A stretch of DNA of 64,000 nt from the NCBI GenBank assembly GCA_025617745.1, contig CM046855.1, positions 14,043,880 to 14,107,879 on the forward strand, in the 5' to 3' direction. This DNA comes from Heliocidaris erythrogramma (lineage: Eukaryota > Echinodermata > Echinoidea > Camarodonta > Echinometridae). The notes below the pieces were generated by a model. The model ran no database searches. It was not told the DNA's origin and saw nothing but the letters and a program-made list of their open reading frames with translations. Shown piece after piece: positions 1 through 11,960 of this stretch. Every line of letters begins with the position of its first letter. The stretch's first letter is position 1. The position numbers and the translations under genes were made by a program.

Positions 1-2280
1 TGAACAAAGATCGGAAAGTGACGCTTGATGTAACGCTATGGTTTGCGAGAAGCACCTACCCACTCAATGTAAATAAGTAGTCCTTACTGATCATTATCAA
101 CAAGCAACATCCCTCGAGAGGGTTGTATATCAGCCCTACATCATTAAGGCTAGAGGACATTCAAAGGGCTACTCCCATCTCATACGTTAGATTTTTTTTT
201 CACCCAGTGGTATGTTGTTTGCATCACTGCAGGCTGTAAACCAGCACTATGTCATGTCGGTATAATACCAGAGTGACGCATTTGGAGGCGTGCGTGCTCA
301 TTCCCCATATTAAAGTTAACTGAATTGTCATCAATGGCAGAGGATATTTTTAGAAATACATTTTTTTCATTATACGGCATTTCCACTTTAACGTACGTTC
401 ATGGACGTGTTTTGTTCTTTGTTGACAAACATGTTTGGTATGAATCATGAATGTAAATGGTACCAGACAGCCTCTGTGTTCGTGTACAAGGACCTCTTTG
501 TTGCTAATGGCAAATGCATTATAACATTGTCGCAAAAATTACAATTCTGATGTTTTGTTGTTGTAGTGGTGGTTGTTTCAACTAGTTGCGTTTTATTTTC
601 TCAATCCTTGTCGGCAAGTTTAAAATCTGAATGCGTTTTTCCACTTTTGCAAGCAAATTTTAAACCCTAGAGACATTACTTATATATTATTAAGTATCTA
701 TTTTGTTTTTCTTTGTTTAAAAAAAAATTGTAACAGAACATATATAAGCGTGGGATGTAAATGACGATAATACATGAACACGTACTAGTATATACCGTAG
801 CTGGGAGCTAATAATAATCAGCCATCTTCTACGACCCCATACTAAGCTTGATGCGCCTGCGGTTATTTTCACACATTTGTTGTATTTCTTTAAAAAATTA
901 GGTACTGGGATAACAACTTGTCAGAGATAATCATTTCAAATTTGTCCAGCGTGGATAGCAGGGCACTGCCAGTGTATAGGAGTAACAATAAATCAAGTAA
1001 ACTGAGCTTTAATATGGGCCCTACACAACGAATCATTTTGACATTATGATCGTTGAAACTTGCTGGATCAACTGATGAATGAGAAGCCTAATGGAAGATG
1101 TGTAATGTACTTGTTGATCTCGTATTCATTATGAATTTCATTTTGGGGATATTACAAAGTTATGTGGCGCTCGTTTTGTAATACAATAATACTTTAAAAT
1201 GAGAATAATTCATGTCTCGAGTCATTTTTCTAGACTAACCACTGGTGGCAGTAAAGCCTCAGTTAAAATCTATATTTCATCAAAAACTGTAGTATGTACA
1301 GGCCATTACGCAAGAAGAGCATCAAGAAGTTCTTTTTTTTAGCAGAAGGGGTAACATACTGCCTCGGTAATCAATAAGCTCTTGTTTTTGTTTTGTTTTG
1401 TGTTTTGTTACTATGATGGTACATGTGTGAACACTGACGAGTAGGTCTATTCATAGGGCAGAATTTTATTAAAGCTAGGGTCCATAATTATCAAAATATT
1501 CAGAGCACAGAAATTGTGATTGTAATATGTACATTATAATCATAAAGAAAAGGACTTTTATAAAGGCTTCATCTTTGTATGATCTTCATTTAATCTTCAT
1601 GTTTCATAGAAATTAATATGCAAATATTTTTAAAAAGTCGATTATATACTGTCATATTACCATCTTGATTACACACTTTAGAAATGTTAGAAATAATGAA
1701 TATATGGAGATTGGTCATTCCTTAAAATGCAAGACGTTTGAGAGTCATAAAGATACGCATAGGTAGAAGAACGTGAACCATGTAGAATGATAAAACACAT
1801 CTTTTATGTAAACAAATACAATGCTTCGTACCCAGATTCCGGTTTCTACGTAATAAGATGAAATGAAATGAAATGAAAATACTACTCGATCACCAAACGT
1901 TGTCTGAGCCATACCAAAGGTACGACAGAGGAAAGGCCGTCTATAGGCTCCAAAGATCGCGATTTTTACTAACATCGAAATGTTACAGTGAAAGTATAGC
2001 CTAAAGAAATGGCGTAGTTGCTAAGGAAATCCCCGAAACATCCCGATGTCAGTAAAATCGCGATATTTAAACCATTGCATATGGGCCTCATCTAACCTCT
2101 CTGATATTTTCTTCTTCTGGCGTCAACTATAATCGCCATTAACTACTTCATCGATTTTGGTCCATGTTTCTCAATCAGTTCGTTGCATTTGAAAGTTCGA
2201 TTACATTTTCATCGAAATGGAATCTATTAATACATATTTTTTTAATAGTTCATCTAAAAATAACATTTGCCCTAGCACAA
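1..2280. other. No recognisable gene or repeat
   Basis: AT-rich sequence with only short chance reading frames. I see no coding homology, no tRNA-like promoter and no clear repeat, apart from a small aaatg microsatellite near 1858-1877. Confidence 0.5.
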
Positions 2281-2641
2281 CTTATTAGTCGTATCGCAGA
2301 ACAAAACATATTCATATATTTCATGTCGCTATTTGGGTATGCTTGTATTCTGCTTGAATGCACAAAATCCATTAGATTCAGAGAAAATATGAGGTGAGTT
2401 GAGTTTTGTTGAGCAAATTAAATTACACTATATACGGGGTACATGAGATGATTGTGATAATGCGAGTAGAAAAGATGGGATGCAGATATGTTGATATTTC
2501 TGACTGTATTGTAAATAATGGAGTCAAGCAACAACAACAAAATTCTGATAAAAATACAAGTTATTAAAAAAGAAAATACAATTTATTAGTCGTAAGAGAG
2601 AACAAAATATATACATATTTTTCATGTTGCTATTTGAGGGT
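2281..2641. repeat. Diverged ~60-bp direct repeat pair
   Basis: Positions 2281-2343 and about 2577-2640 share an imperfect direct repeat. Both read ttattagtcgta, then agaacaaaa, then atttttcatgt, then gctattt. The spacing is about 296 bp. No coding meaning is evident. Confidence 0.5.
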
Positions 2642-2654
2642 AATCAAACAACAA

Positions 2655-2916
2655 TTATCAACTTGGTAACGTATCTTACGAGCTCTTTCCCAATTACTCT
2701 GTTCGGAAAATTTGAAACAATTTCATTTTCTTACTTGTTGATGTAGGAATACATTTGTTTTGTACAGGTCTTGTGTAAAAACATAATGTGCAGTGATTAT
2801 AATAGGCTGCATGTATGATTAGATACTTTCTTTAGATAAGGTAGAAATTTGAGGGTTTTTTTTAGTACACGGAAAATGAGAGAGGAGCTCGCAAGATACG
2901 TCATCAAGTTGACAAA
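2655..2916. repeat. Inverted repeat (~34-bp arms), MITE-like
   Basis: The arm near 2657-2690 (atcaacttgg, then acgtatcttacgagctc) is mirrored by the arm near 2882-2915 (gagctcgcaagatacgtc, then atcaagttgac). The arms are roughly 85% complementary with a spacer of about 190 bp. This is typical of a small non-autonomous fold-back element. No target-site duplication is obvious. Confidence 0.5.
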
Positions 2917-3615
2917 TTGTGTTTGATTGAATGCAACTTCAAAAATTCATAACTTTCTTATTTCTCATCTGGTTTTTCTCAAACTTTTATTGATCTGTTT
3001 ATTTATTTTTATCCCAGTCTACTAAAATCAACTTGATATCAGTGTGGACTTACCCTTATCTATCAATTGCAATAAGCTGAAGCGGACTGAAGTTTCATGT
3101 ACAAAGACAACGGAAATGTTGTTTAGGAATGCGTTGAGTACGTCATCACTTCATCAAGGAATATGTGGTTATTTCACATTTGAATAAAAAATAGAAATAT
3201 ATTTATGGATTAACAAAAATAAAAAGATACGAAAGAAACCTCTCTGAACAGTTCCGTCGCCAACAGCCAACTTGGCAAGACTTTATTTCAGAATATGCGT
3301 GGTAGAGAACAAATGCACTGATAATTGATAAGACGTTAACTTTTAAGTGATTTAATTGACCCATTAATAAATTCAATCCTAACTGCGAATCTCAGTGATT
3401 AGGCCCATTAATCATATCCCCTACAATTCAGTTGACTATAGGCTATTTCTAGTTTAGTGTAGGCGTAATGGATACCGATGGTGCGGTATTAACTTTTGAT
3501 CATTTTGTGCCATTTGCACTTGATCCGGAAACTTTCCCCCTATTCCCAACACAGTCGCCTGCAATCTTGAAAAAATCAAATGCATATCCTCCAAGTAGAT
3601 ATACGCGTATGTGTA
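2917..3615. other. Intergenic, nothing recognised
   Basis: AT-rich sequence without coding homology. The short open frame near 3468-3713 runs into a GT microsatellite and a dispersed repeat. Confidence 0.4.
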
Positions 3616-3620
3616 CGGGT

Positions 3621-3850
3621 GTCTGCGTGTGTGTGTGTGTGTGTGTGAGGGTGCGTTTGTTTAGCATTATGTCCGAGGACATTTTCGGACAGAGAACAAA
3701 AAAAAAATCATGACAACAATGGTCCTCGGAAGCCGGACAATAGTCCTCGAACGTCGAACAATGAATTTGTGCTTTATTCCGTCGACTGTCCGAGGACGAG
3801 TAACAATAGAGGAACAATAGTTGTCCTCGGAAGTAAAGCCATGTAAACGT
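3621..3850 (-). repeat. Dispersed repeat copy 1 with GT microsatellite
   Basis: A (GT)n tract (about 3626-3649) is followed by a segment rich in tccgaggac, cggaca and ttcgac words. The same segment occurs in the opposite orientation at about 57018-57195, again beside a CA/GT microsatellite. Translated frames of the two copies are nearly identical, sharing DSRRNKAQIHC and TFEDYCPASEDHC. That reflects repeat identity, not a gene. The family is unknown to me. Confidence 0.65.
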
Positions 3851-5094
3851 GCGTGCGTGTGTGTGTGTTTTGTAAGAAAGGCTTAGTCCGTGCGACGAAT
3901 AAATATGGGCTCAAAAGTACTCATGATTAATTTTTCATGTTTACCTGTCTTGATATTGAAACCGCAGAAGACATATACATATTTAATATTCTTACCCCCT
4001 ACACTCTTGCAGGATATTGACACACGCACTTGCAAGTACCCACAAACGCACCCACAAACGCACCCACTTGGATTCACACACAATCCCGCGCGCACACTGC
4101 TTCATTCATAGGAAACCAAAAAAAGCGAAAACCGTGTCAAGTAAATGTAATATCTAGAATGTAGGCCTAGTCTTAGTTGTTAGTTGTTGTGATAAATGGA
4201 AAGGTTTGCGGTAATAGTCCGTAATTGTCTGCTGGCTTAATGGTTCATTTAAAATTTTAGACAACGATTAAATTAAAAATTATAATGCTTTAGTTACACC
4301 TACGCATCATGATAAACGTTAATGCCGTAGGGTAGTTGTCGGGTTGTGGAATAAAGATTGTCATGTTTTAGATGCAAACCCTCATTAGAGCTTGTCATTT
4401 ATTTCTAAGAATTTCTTTAATTCTCAAGAAATAGTTGAGACTTATGAATTAAATATGATTTGTTTTTCATGACATGTCAATTATTTCCAGAAGACGAAAT
4501 ATCAAACTTGATGACGTAATTCTTTATTTGGGATGTCAGGCTCACATTCCATAACCAATGATAATGATAAGCAAAAAGTCTCAGTAATATTCTTTACGTG
4601 GTAATTTTTTTCTTTCAATGATCTTTCTAATGACAGTCGCTTTCGAACAATTTAAACAATTGTGTAGAAATAGTTAAAACAGAATACAAAGGAATTCCAA
4701 AATATGTAATATCTTGGAAAAAATTGCAATGAATAGACTGACAATGTGTGTTAAAGAGCTGTTCGTAATGAATCATTAAACGTGATATAAAAAGAAGTCA
4801 CTCGATCAGGTTTCATTTTTCAATAAATCAGTAGAAGCACTACACACAAGATCTACTGGGCGTAACTAAACTTGGTGTCGACATGAAAGAGAAAGTTGAG
4901 CTCTGGTAAAGATGAAAAATTTGTGAGCTTTGTCATATTTATTTTATTTTTTTATTTTTTTTTGGCACTTTGGAAGAATATCATAGTAAAAAATGTCCCC
5001 TGAAAATTATTGCTCTTCAAATGACATCACAGTCGAAATATGATGCGAAAAAGCTCCGGTATATACCCATTTCTGTGTGCAATGGAAGTGATTA
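3851..5094. other. Intergenic, nothing recognised
   Basis: Only a short minisatellite-like patch (cacccacaaacg, about 4037-4065) and AT-rich sequence. No supported coding region. Confidence 0.4.
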
Positions 5095-5985
5095 TTAAAG
5101 GAGAATTAACACTAGAATATAAATGTACTTATGTTCAAAGGTGTAATATATTCTTAATCATTGACCTGTATCACTTTAGAAATAAAATATCAGAAAAGGG
5201 TTTAAATCAAGACATTCTAGCACACGATATCATCTGCTAACACTTCATGGGGGCTGCCATTTTCTTGATGACATGGAGTTGTACATGAACCATTGGAGAC
5301 CGTTCCGGTCAGGAAGATATTTTTAATCCACGAGCTAAATTGTTTCTATTCATTATAAAAAAAGCCCCATATACGATGGAAGATACATAACAGGTGTATA
5401 CATTCATTTTAAAATTTGAAATTTATAGATTTCTTTTTAAATTCTCCGGTTTTGCTAACTAGAAATCGATTTCTTGGTCTTGCCTGGCAGAGCAGAACAT
5501 AATTTATACAACGCGCATTCTGACTTTTGAAGTCCATAATCTCAAAGCAGGTGAATGCATAGTTTGTCACTATTGACACTCGGGAAAGTCATCATCCATA
5601 AAATTTTATTAATTCCCTCCGTCACGTACGTCATAGTATCAGGAAAATAGATTGATATTTAGTAAAATCATAATTTTCAAAAAAATATAAAACACATTTT
5701 CGTTTTTAGAATATATGTATATATCTGTTAAATATTTTAAATTTCAGATGGAATTTTGTATCAGGAAGAAAGACAATTTTGCATTCGGATTAAAAATATC
5801 TTTATGTACACATTAAGAAAATGGCAGCCCCCTTGTATCGCTAGTAGACGATACATCTTTCTTAGAAAATCCTGATTTATACACATCTCTTATATTTTAA
5901 TGCAAAATTACGGAGGGCAACAAGAAGGAATAGATTAATCTTTGAATATGAGCACATTTCTATTTTGAGGTTAATTCCCCTTTAA
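5095..5985. mobile_element. TTAA-flanked fold-back element, copy A
   Basis: An 891-bp element with TTAA at 5095-5098 and 5982-5985. Inside these are inverted ends beginning AGGRGAATTAAC. Inverted similarity extends roughly 180 bp inward and includes ggggctgccattttctt (near 5250) against its complement near 5818-5834. There is no transposase frame. A TTAA target is typical of piggyBac-superfamily elements, so this may be a piggyBac-type MITE. However, the terminal bases are not the usual CCC start, so the family is an inference. Copy B follows in direct orientation. Confidence 0.7.
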
Positions 5986-6151
5986 GCGATTGGGTCAGGT
6001 TCTTTTCATTTTGATTATCACAAAGGTATACATCAGTTCTCAAGTACTACATAATCAACCTATATACCGATTTTCCTTCCAGACAGATTCTTTCACAGTG
6101 TAATCGCATGACAGGTACTCCCGTTAATGCTAACATTAGTTAGGTGTATAC

Positions 6152-7006
6152 TTAAAATTAACACTAGAATATAAATGTACTAATGTTCAAAGGTGTAATA
6201 TATTCTTAATCATTGACCTGCATCACTTTAGAAAAAAATATCAGAAAAGGTTTTAAATCAAGACATTCTAGCTCACGGTATCATCTGCTAACACTTTACA
6301 TGGGGGCTGCCATTTTCTTGATGACATGGAGTTGTACATGAACCATTGGAAACCGTTCCGGTCAGGAAGATATTTTTAATCCTCGAGCTAAATTTGCTTC
6401 TATTCATTATAAAAAAAAACATATATGATGGAAAATACATAACAGGTGTATACATATATTAAACAACTGAAATCTATAGATTTCTTTTTAAATTCTCTGG
6501 TTTTGCAAAGCAGAACATAATTTATACAACGCGCATTCTGACTTTTGAAGTCCATTATCTCAAAGCAAGTGAATGCATAGTTTGTCACTATTGACGCTCG
6601 GGAATGTCATCTGGCATTAATTTGAATTACTTCGCTCCCTCGCGTACGTCATAGTATCAAGCAAATAAATTTATAGTTAGTAAAATCGTAATTTTCAAAG
6701 AAATATAAAACACATTTTCGTTTTTAGAATACATGTATATATCTGTTAAATATTTTAAATCTCAAATGGCATTTTGTATCAGGAAGAAAGACAATTTTAC
6801 ATTCAGATTAAAAATATCTTTATGCACACATCAAGAAAATGGCAGCCCCCCGGGTGTCGCTAACAGACGATAAATCTTTCTTAGAAAATCTTTATTTATA
6901 CCCATCTCGTATTTATTTTAATGCAAAACTACGTAGGACAACAGGAAGGAATAGATTACATCTTTGAATATAAGCACATTTATATTATGAGGTTAATTCA
7001 ATTTAA
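6152..7006. mobile_element. TTAA-flanked fold-back element, copy B
   Basis: A direct-orientation relative of 5095-5985. Long stretches match, for example aatataaatgtac, tcttaatcattgacctg, gggggctgccattttcttg and the mirrored catcaagaaaatggcagccc. It has TTAA at both ends (6152-6155 and 7003-7006) and is about 855 bp long. The terminal ~12 bp differ from copy A. This suggests either two insertions of one family or an old segmental duplication that included the ends. Confidence 0.7.
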
Positions 7007-7686
7007 GGATGAAAAGGAGTCTAGAATTCCCAGTGACCACGTGTACTCCTGTCAACCGATCGGAAACTGTATTCCAGAGACCATTATTGATTTGAAGGAC
7101 AAATTCTGAATTCCCCTTGAGCAAGCAATCGATTGCTTCTCCTCAACCTAATCAGATCTTAAGCTAGAATGTTTCTAGTAGATCGATGAGAGTCATATTT
7201 ACAAAATCAAACGATTCCCAGATTATGAGAAATAAATAAGAATTATCATAATCGTGCTAGTGAGCATATAGGTTGACCTGAAATCTGTAGTTGAGTTAAT
7301 GATTATGGGAGGAAAAATAACATTGCTTTCAAATGAAATCATCATGAGTATCAATTCAAAATGAAGTGAGAGGGCATTTCAAAATAAATAAAATCACAAG
7401 AGCATTTACTTTATCAAACTGGTATCGCAAATTGATTTTTGAATACTGAATATCCAAATTTAATATACATACATACGTACACAAAAATAATACATGACGT
7501 ATGTATATATATACTGTATATATGACCAAAATTTATGATACCAAAATTATGTTCTAGTAATATTAAAGGGGTGCTAAAGAAGAAATGTGATCTGACTGAT
7601 AGAGGCAAAATATCGAAAGTTGAATGGTAATTGTCCCCTCATCCATTTTTGTCATTCCTTTTTTGTCATTCCTTTTTTGTCATTGT
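7007..7686. other. Intergenic; short ttttttgtcattcc tandem
   Basis: AT-rich. About 7647-7684 contains a ~16-bp tandem (ttttttgtcattcc) immediately before the SINE. A (ta)n-like patch lies at 7501-7522. No gene. Confidence 0.4.
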
Positions 7687-7990
7687 GGAGGTGTCGTGGT
7701 ATAGTGGTTCATTCACTTGACTCTCATTCTCAATCCAAGGGTTGAGGGTTCGAATCTCAGCCCGGCACTAGCGTCTTTTGGCAAGACATTAATCCACATT
7801 TGCCAGTCTCCACCCAGGTGTAGTAAATGGGTACCTGGCAGGATTTATTCCTTGAAATGCACTGTGCGCTGATTACGGCTGCCGGTGCTAAAGCCAGGGT
7901 AATAATATCCAAAACCCTTTGGAAGCGCGTAGGGACGTTATATCATAATGTGATATGCGCTATACAAGAATAGTGGTATTATTATTATTC
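7687..7990 (+). mobile_element. tRNA-derived SINE, copy 1
   Basis: The 5' part is tRNA-like. An A-box-like tggtatagtgg lies at 7697-7707 and a B box ggttcgaatct at 7747-7757. An unrelated body follows, and the end is cgctatacaagaatagtgg plus a short tattattatt tail. The same family recurs at 18226. Such SINEs are common in sea urchin genomes. Transcription, if any, would be by RNA polymerase III. Confidence 0.85.
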
Positions 7991-7992
7991 CT

Positions 7993-8100
7993 CAATACCA
8001 TTTACTCTGCATTATCCCCCAATATCATTTACACTGAATTATCTGCAAATACCATTTGCACTGAATTATCTACAAATACCATTTACATTGAAACATCCGC
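7993..8100 (+). repeat. 27-bp minisatellite, four copies
   Basis: Units begin at 7993, 8020, 8047 and 8074, exactly 27 bp apart. The consensus contains aataccatttacactgaatta. The unit is a multiple of three, so a frame stays open through it as a nine-residue repeat (like NTIYTELSA). Nothing else supports coding. It directly follows the SINE tail. Confidence 0.8.
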
Positions 8101-8572
8101 ACTGAACCGTCACCACTATTTGGCAGAAATGATCTTCAGAAAAGTCCTTTACCATTCAAAGGTTAATAGACCAGTTTACTAATTTCATGCATACTTCTTG
8201 AACAAAAGTTTCTATAGACAACTCAAAAGCTTGCTACATGCTTGCCCGACATAGGAAACAACCAATGCATACTAAATGATTCCAGCCATAGAGATGCCAT
8301 TTTGCATATCAGGAAATAGTTGGTAACTAATAAGGATTCTGGAGAGAAACATGCATGAATTGAAATACATTATAGTAAACAGATCTATTCCATCACATTG
8401 ACCCATCTATCTCGCATTGTATCTATCAACTCTCGTCTTATCTTAAAGTAGATATTCAAAGAAAATCACAAATATGGCAATTAATGTATCACTAGAAACT
8501 GGGAAGCTTACAGATGGCAATCGTATAAGTTTTATGTCAACTGCGTATCTGGTGATTATAAAAACAACACAA

Positions 8573-9240
8573 ATAAAAGCTCTTCTCAGCATCTGGAATA
8601 TCCGAGGATTCGCCAGAAATATAGCGATGTTTTGATGTCGTCACACTCGGGATCGATCCTGCTTAAGCAGACGACGTCCTATAATGAATGAACGTAATTG
8701 CAATGCAATTATTTATCAAATTATAAAGAGTTTGGTGTATTTAAACATGACCTTATTTCACACCATTATAAAGGGAAAGTGAAACTGATTCTGATAGCTA
8801 AAACCGTTTGATTGTAAATACATAGGAGAAGGGTCAATGCTCAATGAAATAAACCCCACTTTCAAATTGAAATGCCTTCCGAATAATAGCAGGATGGTAT
8901 TCGTTCCCTCTTGAAACGCCGAACATGCCCCGGTGCAAGCAGCTGAAAATACAATGGCGTCTTATTTTGTTTACAAGTGACTGATTCCTTTATTTTTTTA
9001 ACGCTGCATTTTTCATCAAAATAATACCATACACGAAGTTAAGAGTGAGGCAACAGACTAACATTAAGACTGACGCTAGTGAAGGAAGAGAAATAAGTGA
9101 ATAGGAGATGACAAAATAGGCTCTGAAAAATGTGTAAGATGTTATGGAACATCGTCTGCTTAGACAGGACTGGTCCAGGGTGTGTCGTCACATATCTCAG
9201 CAGCGTTCGAGGAGCTCTTCAGCTGCTATATCGGGGGCTG
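8573..9240. mobile_element. Degenerate inverted-repeat element
   Basis: The left end (gtcgtcacactcggga, then tcctgcttaagcagacgac, about 8637-8670) is mirrored by the right end (catcgtctgcttagacagg, then gtgtgtcgtcaca, about 9150-9192). Weaker complementarity extends outward to gctcttctcagc and gagctcttcagctgc. This looks like an old non-autonomous DNA transposon of about 0.66 kb without a transposase frame. Confidence 0.5.
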
Positions 9241-11149
9241 TATTTTACCGTTTTATAATTGATAATAATCATTACTTCAAATGTTTCCAAGAGTTGAATT
9301 TGGATAACCTTGTTTAATTTATGCCATCTATGCAATAATAAGTATTAAGCCAATATTTAAAATCATTAACGTTCTACTTTAACGGTTATCCGTTTATATT
9401 TTGTACCTTTTTAAAAACCTCTTTTTTATACCCTTTAAAGATTATTCCTGTCTTCGTCCTTGCCATTTCTTTCTTTACCATTACATGACGCTCAACAAGA
9501 TCGGTTCAAAGGCAGTGCCCTGGAAAATCTCAGATAATCGTTGTTGTGACATTTCTGCCCAGATTTGGACGTTATTTTTAACACCAAGCAACCGCACCTG
9601 GCCGATACTCAGATTAAGTTTCGCCCGAACGATGTCCAAGAAATAATCCATCACTTATGGTTGTGGGGTTTTTTCTGTAAAATTATTCACATAATTAAAG
9701 TACTCCAGGTACGGTCAAAATATCACATGCATTCGGGCTAATAGAAGAGCAAAGTGGACATAGAATATATAACTATACATTGTAAAAATCAGTGCATTAT
9801 CTTTTTAATTAGAATTTCACAAATTAAACAAAATGAGCTAGAAGGTAAAGAGAAAAGGCTGTACAAATCTTGTCAATCTTCTTGAATTATTCGTCTTATA
9901 AACATTTTTTTTTTAAAGATTAAAAACCTCAATCGTTATCGTTGATTGCTTTAGTAGAAATAATGTTGCTGTCACATGTAAAGCTTGCTCTTGATTTAAA
10001 ATACCTGACTGGGGAGTGGGAAGCGTTACCGAGATAATTAAATACCATTGCCATATTGAGAACTATTTGCTGATTTAGTCTGCCATTTTGAAATGTTTGT
10101 CTAATTACGTTGTAGCCGCGCCGAGGGTTGACAGAAATGTCTCTAAAGACAGAATATGCTTACATGCTTACACGTTAAAATGCATTGTTCTGGCGGATAA
10201 ATGTGTGACCAATAGCTGCTTTTACATAAGTGCTCCTTCCCAAGTCCTCGTCATCTGTCTTTTCCTCTTAAACTTTCTAGTCAACATGTTTGCTTCCTCT
10301 GTGTATTTTTCATATTCCTCTCTCTCTCTTCCTATTGTTCGTCATCATCATCATATTCTACTTCTTGATTCTTCTTTGTTATCTCTTTACAGTTACTTTC
10401 CTTTTTTCAGTGTGATTACTTAACTACATGTATTTGCAAATATGGAAGGCTGATTCCATGGATTCATACAATAGCAAAACAAAAATTTACTTTAAACAGT
10501 CACTTCAGATTGTGGGGCAAAAAAAGAAGATTTCTTTAAGCAAAAAACAGGTACATAATTTTGCCATTTTAGCCTTCTTTCAATTATACGTTAGTGTTCC
10601 CGCTTAATTTCTATGACATAAATACAAAAGCTTTTTCGATTACAAATTATTCCATAGAGAATATTTTTATCATATCAATAAGTTAGTAGCCACACGTGCG
10701 GCCCATGTAATAATATATTCCAAGGACCAAATCTACTTATGATTTCGTGATGAAGGCAGCTCGCAAGGCCTTTCCCATGGACACGTCCCATTTTATGGTA
10801 ATTAGAGTGCATTTTGACGTGTGTCGGGTAGTGCTCGTCCCTCCTGTTTGTGCGCATCAGCAAAGCTTGCTGTTTAACATGATGTGTCGATTCGCTTCTT
10901 TTACACGATAAGTGTAACGGAACGACAGAAAGCAACCTACCGAGGTGATCTCTATCAAGAAGCTTTTAGATGCACCAGGGTCTCCGTCTCATGGGGCTAA
11001 TTTGGTACGCCTTTTATTTATTCATGCGTGGAGGAACGTAAGCATGTACCTTAAATGTCAATGACATTACGGGAGAGTAATATATTTGTTGGTGTACAGG
11101 TATAAGGGCGTCTGGACAACACTTCAAACGACCCCAATAACTGTTCCAT
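9241..11149. other. Intergenic, nothing recognised
   Basis: AT-rich sequence. Open frames up to about 110 codons (10088-10423) have no recognisable domain and include a low-complexity ctctctct stretch near 10317-10330. Confidence 0.4.
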
Positions 11150-11960
11150 TGTGATTACGTATATGCCACACTAATCATGGGGCATTCAACTTTTTCTTTG
11201 TTTTCCATTCTGCTGCATAACATGTTAAATAATATACGGACAGTGTCATATACGATGTGACCAGATAACAGATCTTGAACACTGTCGGAATTTGGACAGT
11301 CTGTAGAAGCTATGTCCACCATTCCGATGGTGTAACACAGTGGAATACAATCACTGTGTCTATACAAGGCAACACACATTGTCACCCATAGTTAGCTACA
11401 GTGTGGATGATTCTGCGTCACACATGTTACAACATTATATTGTCACACAAAGTGTAACCACAGAGCGGGTTTTGAACAGTGTGCCCCACAAAGCGTAACC
11501 GTTGAAGGGTTTAATTGGACCACTCCGAAATTATTGAAATGTGTACACATTATGTGGTCTGTGGACACTGTTTCCACATTTTCTAGAATAACATCTGTAT
11601 GCATTTTATTGTGGTCACATAGAAAATATGGAAATTGTAAAACGTTGGCAATAATGTAGGCCACCACTATGTTCAAAATGTTTTCTCACTGTGCAACATA
11701 ATGTGAAACACTGTGGCCTTAATGAGAAGCAGAAACTCTTTGCCATAAAGAGTGTAACCAAGGAGATGCTTTAGAATATGAAACATTGTTATAAAGATTA
11801 TGACGACGTATATTGGAATACTGAAACGATGCTGAAAATGTGTAAACACTATGTTAACCCTGTTTTCATACTGTGGCCAAGGCGTTTTTGTTAGTCACAT
11901 TGATTTGCATATACATTATTTGCCAACCTATATGTAACAAGAAAAATTGATTCTCGTATG
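11150..11960. repeat. Region rich in cactgt/acagtg words
   Basis: An unusually high density of short words such as gtgtaacca, cactgtgg, acactg and tgtcacac occurs on both strands. It suggests a decayed short-motif repeat or old fold-back element. No clean period or boundary could be defined by eye. Confidence 0.3.

Noticed and set aside
3500..3817. Conserved-looking peptide shared with 57018-57248
   Set aside because: The similarity comes from a dispersed DNA repeat in low-complexity surroundings.
7955..8182. Small secreted repeat protein
   Set aside because: Starts in the SINE tail and depends on a minisatellite.
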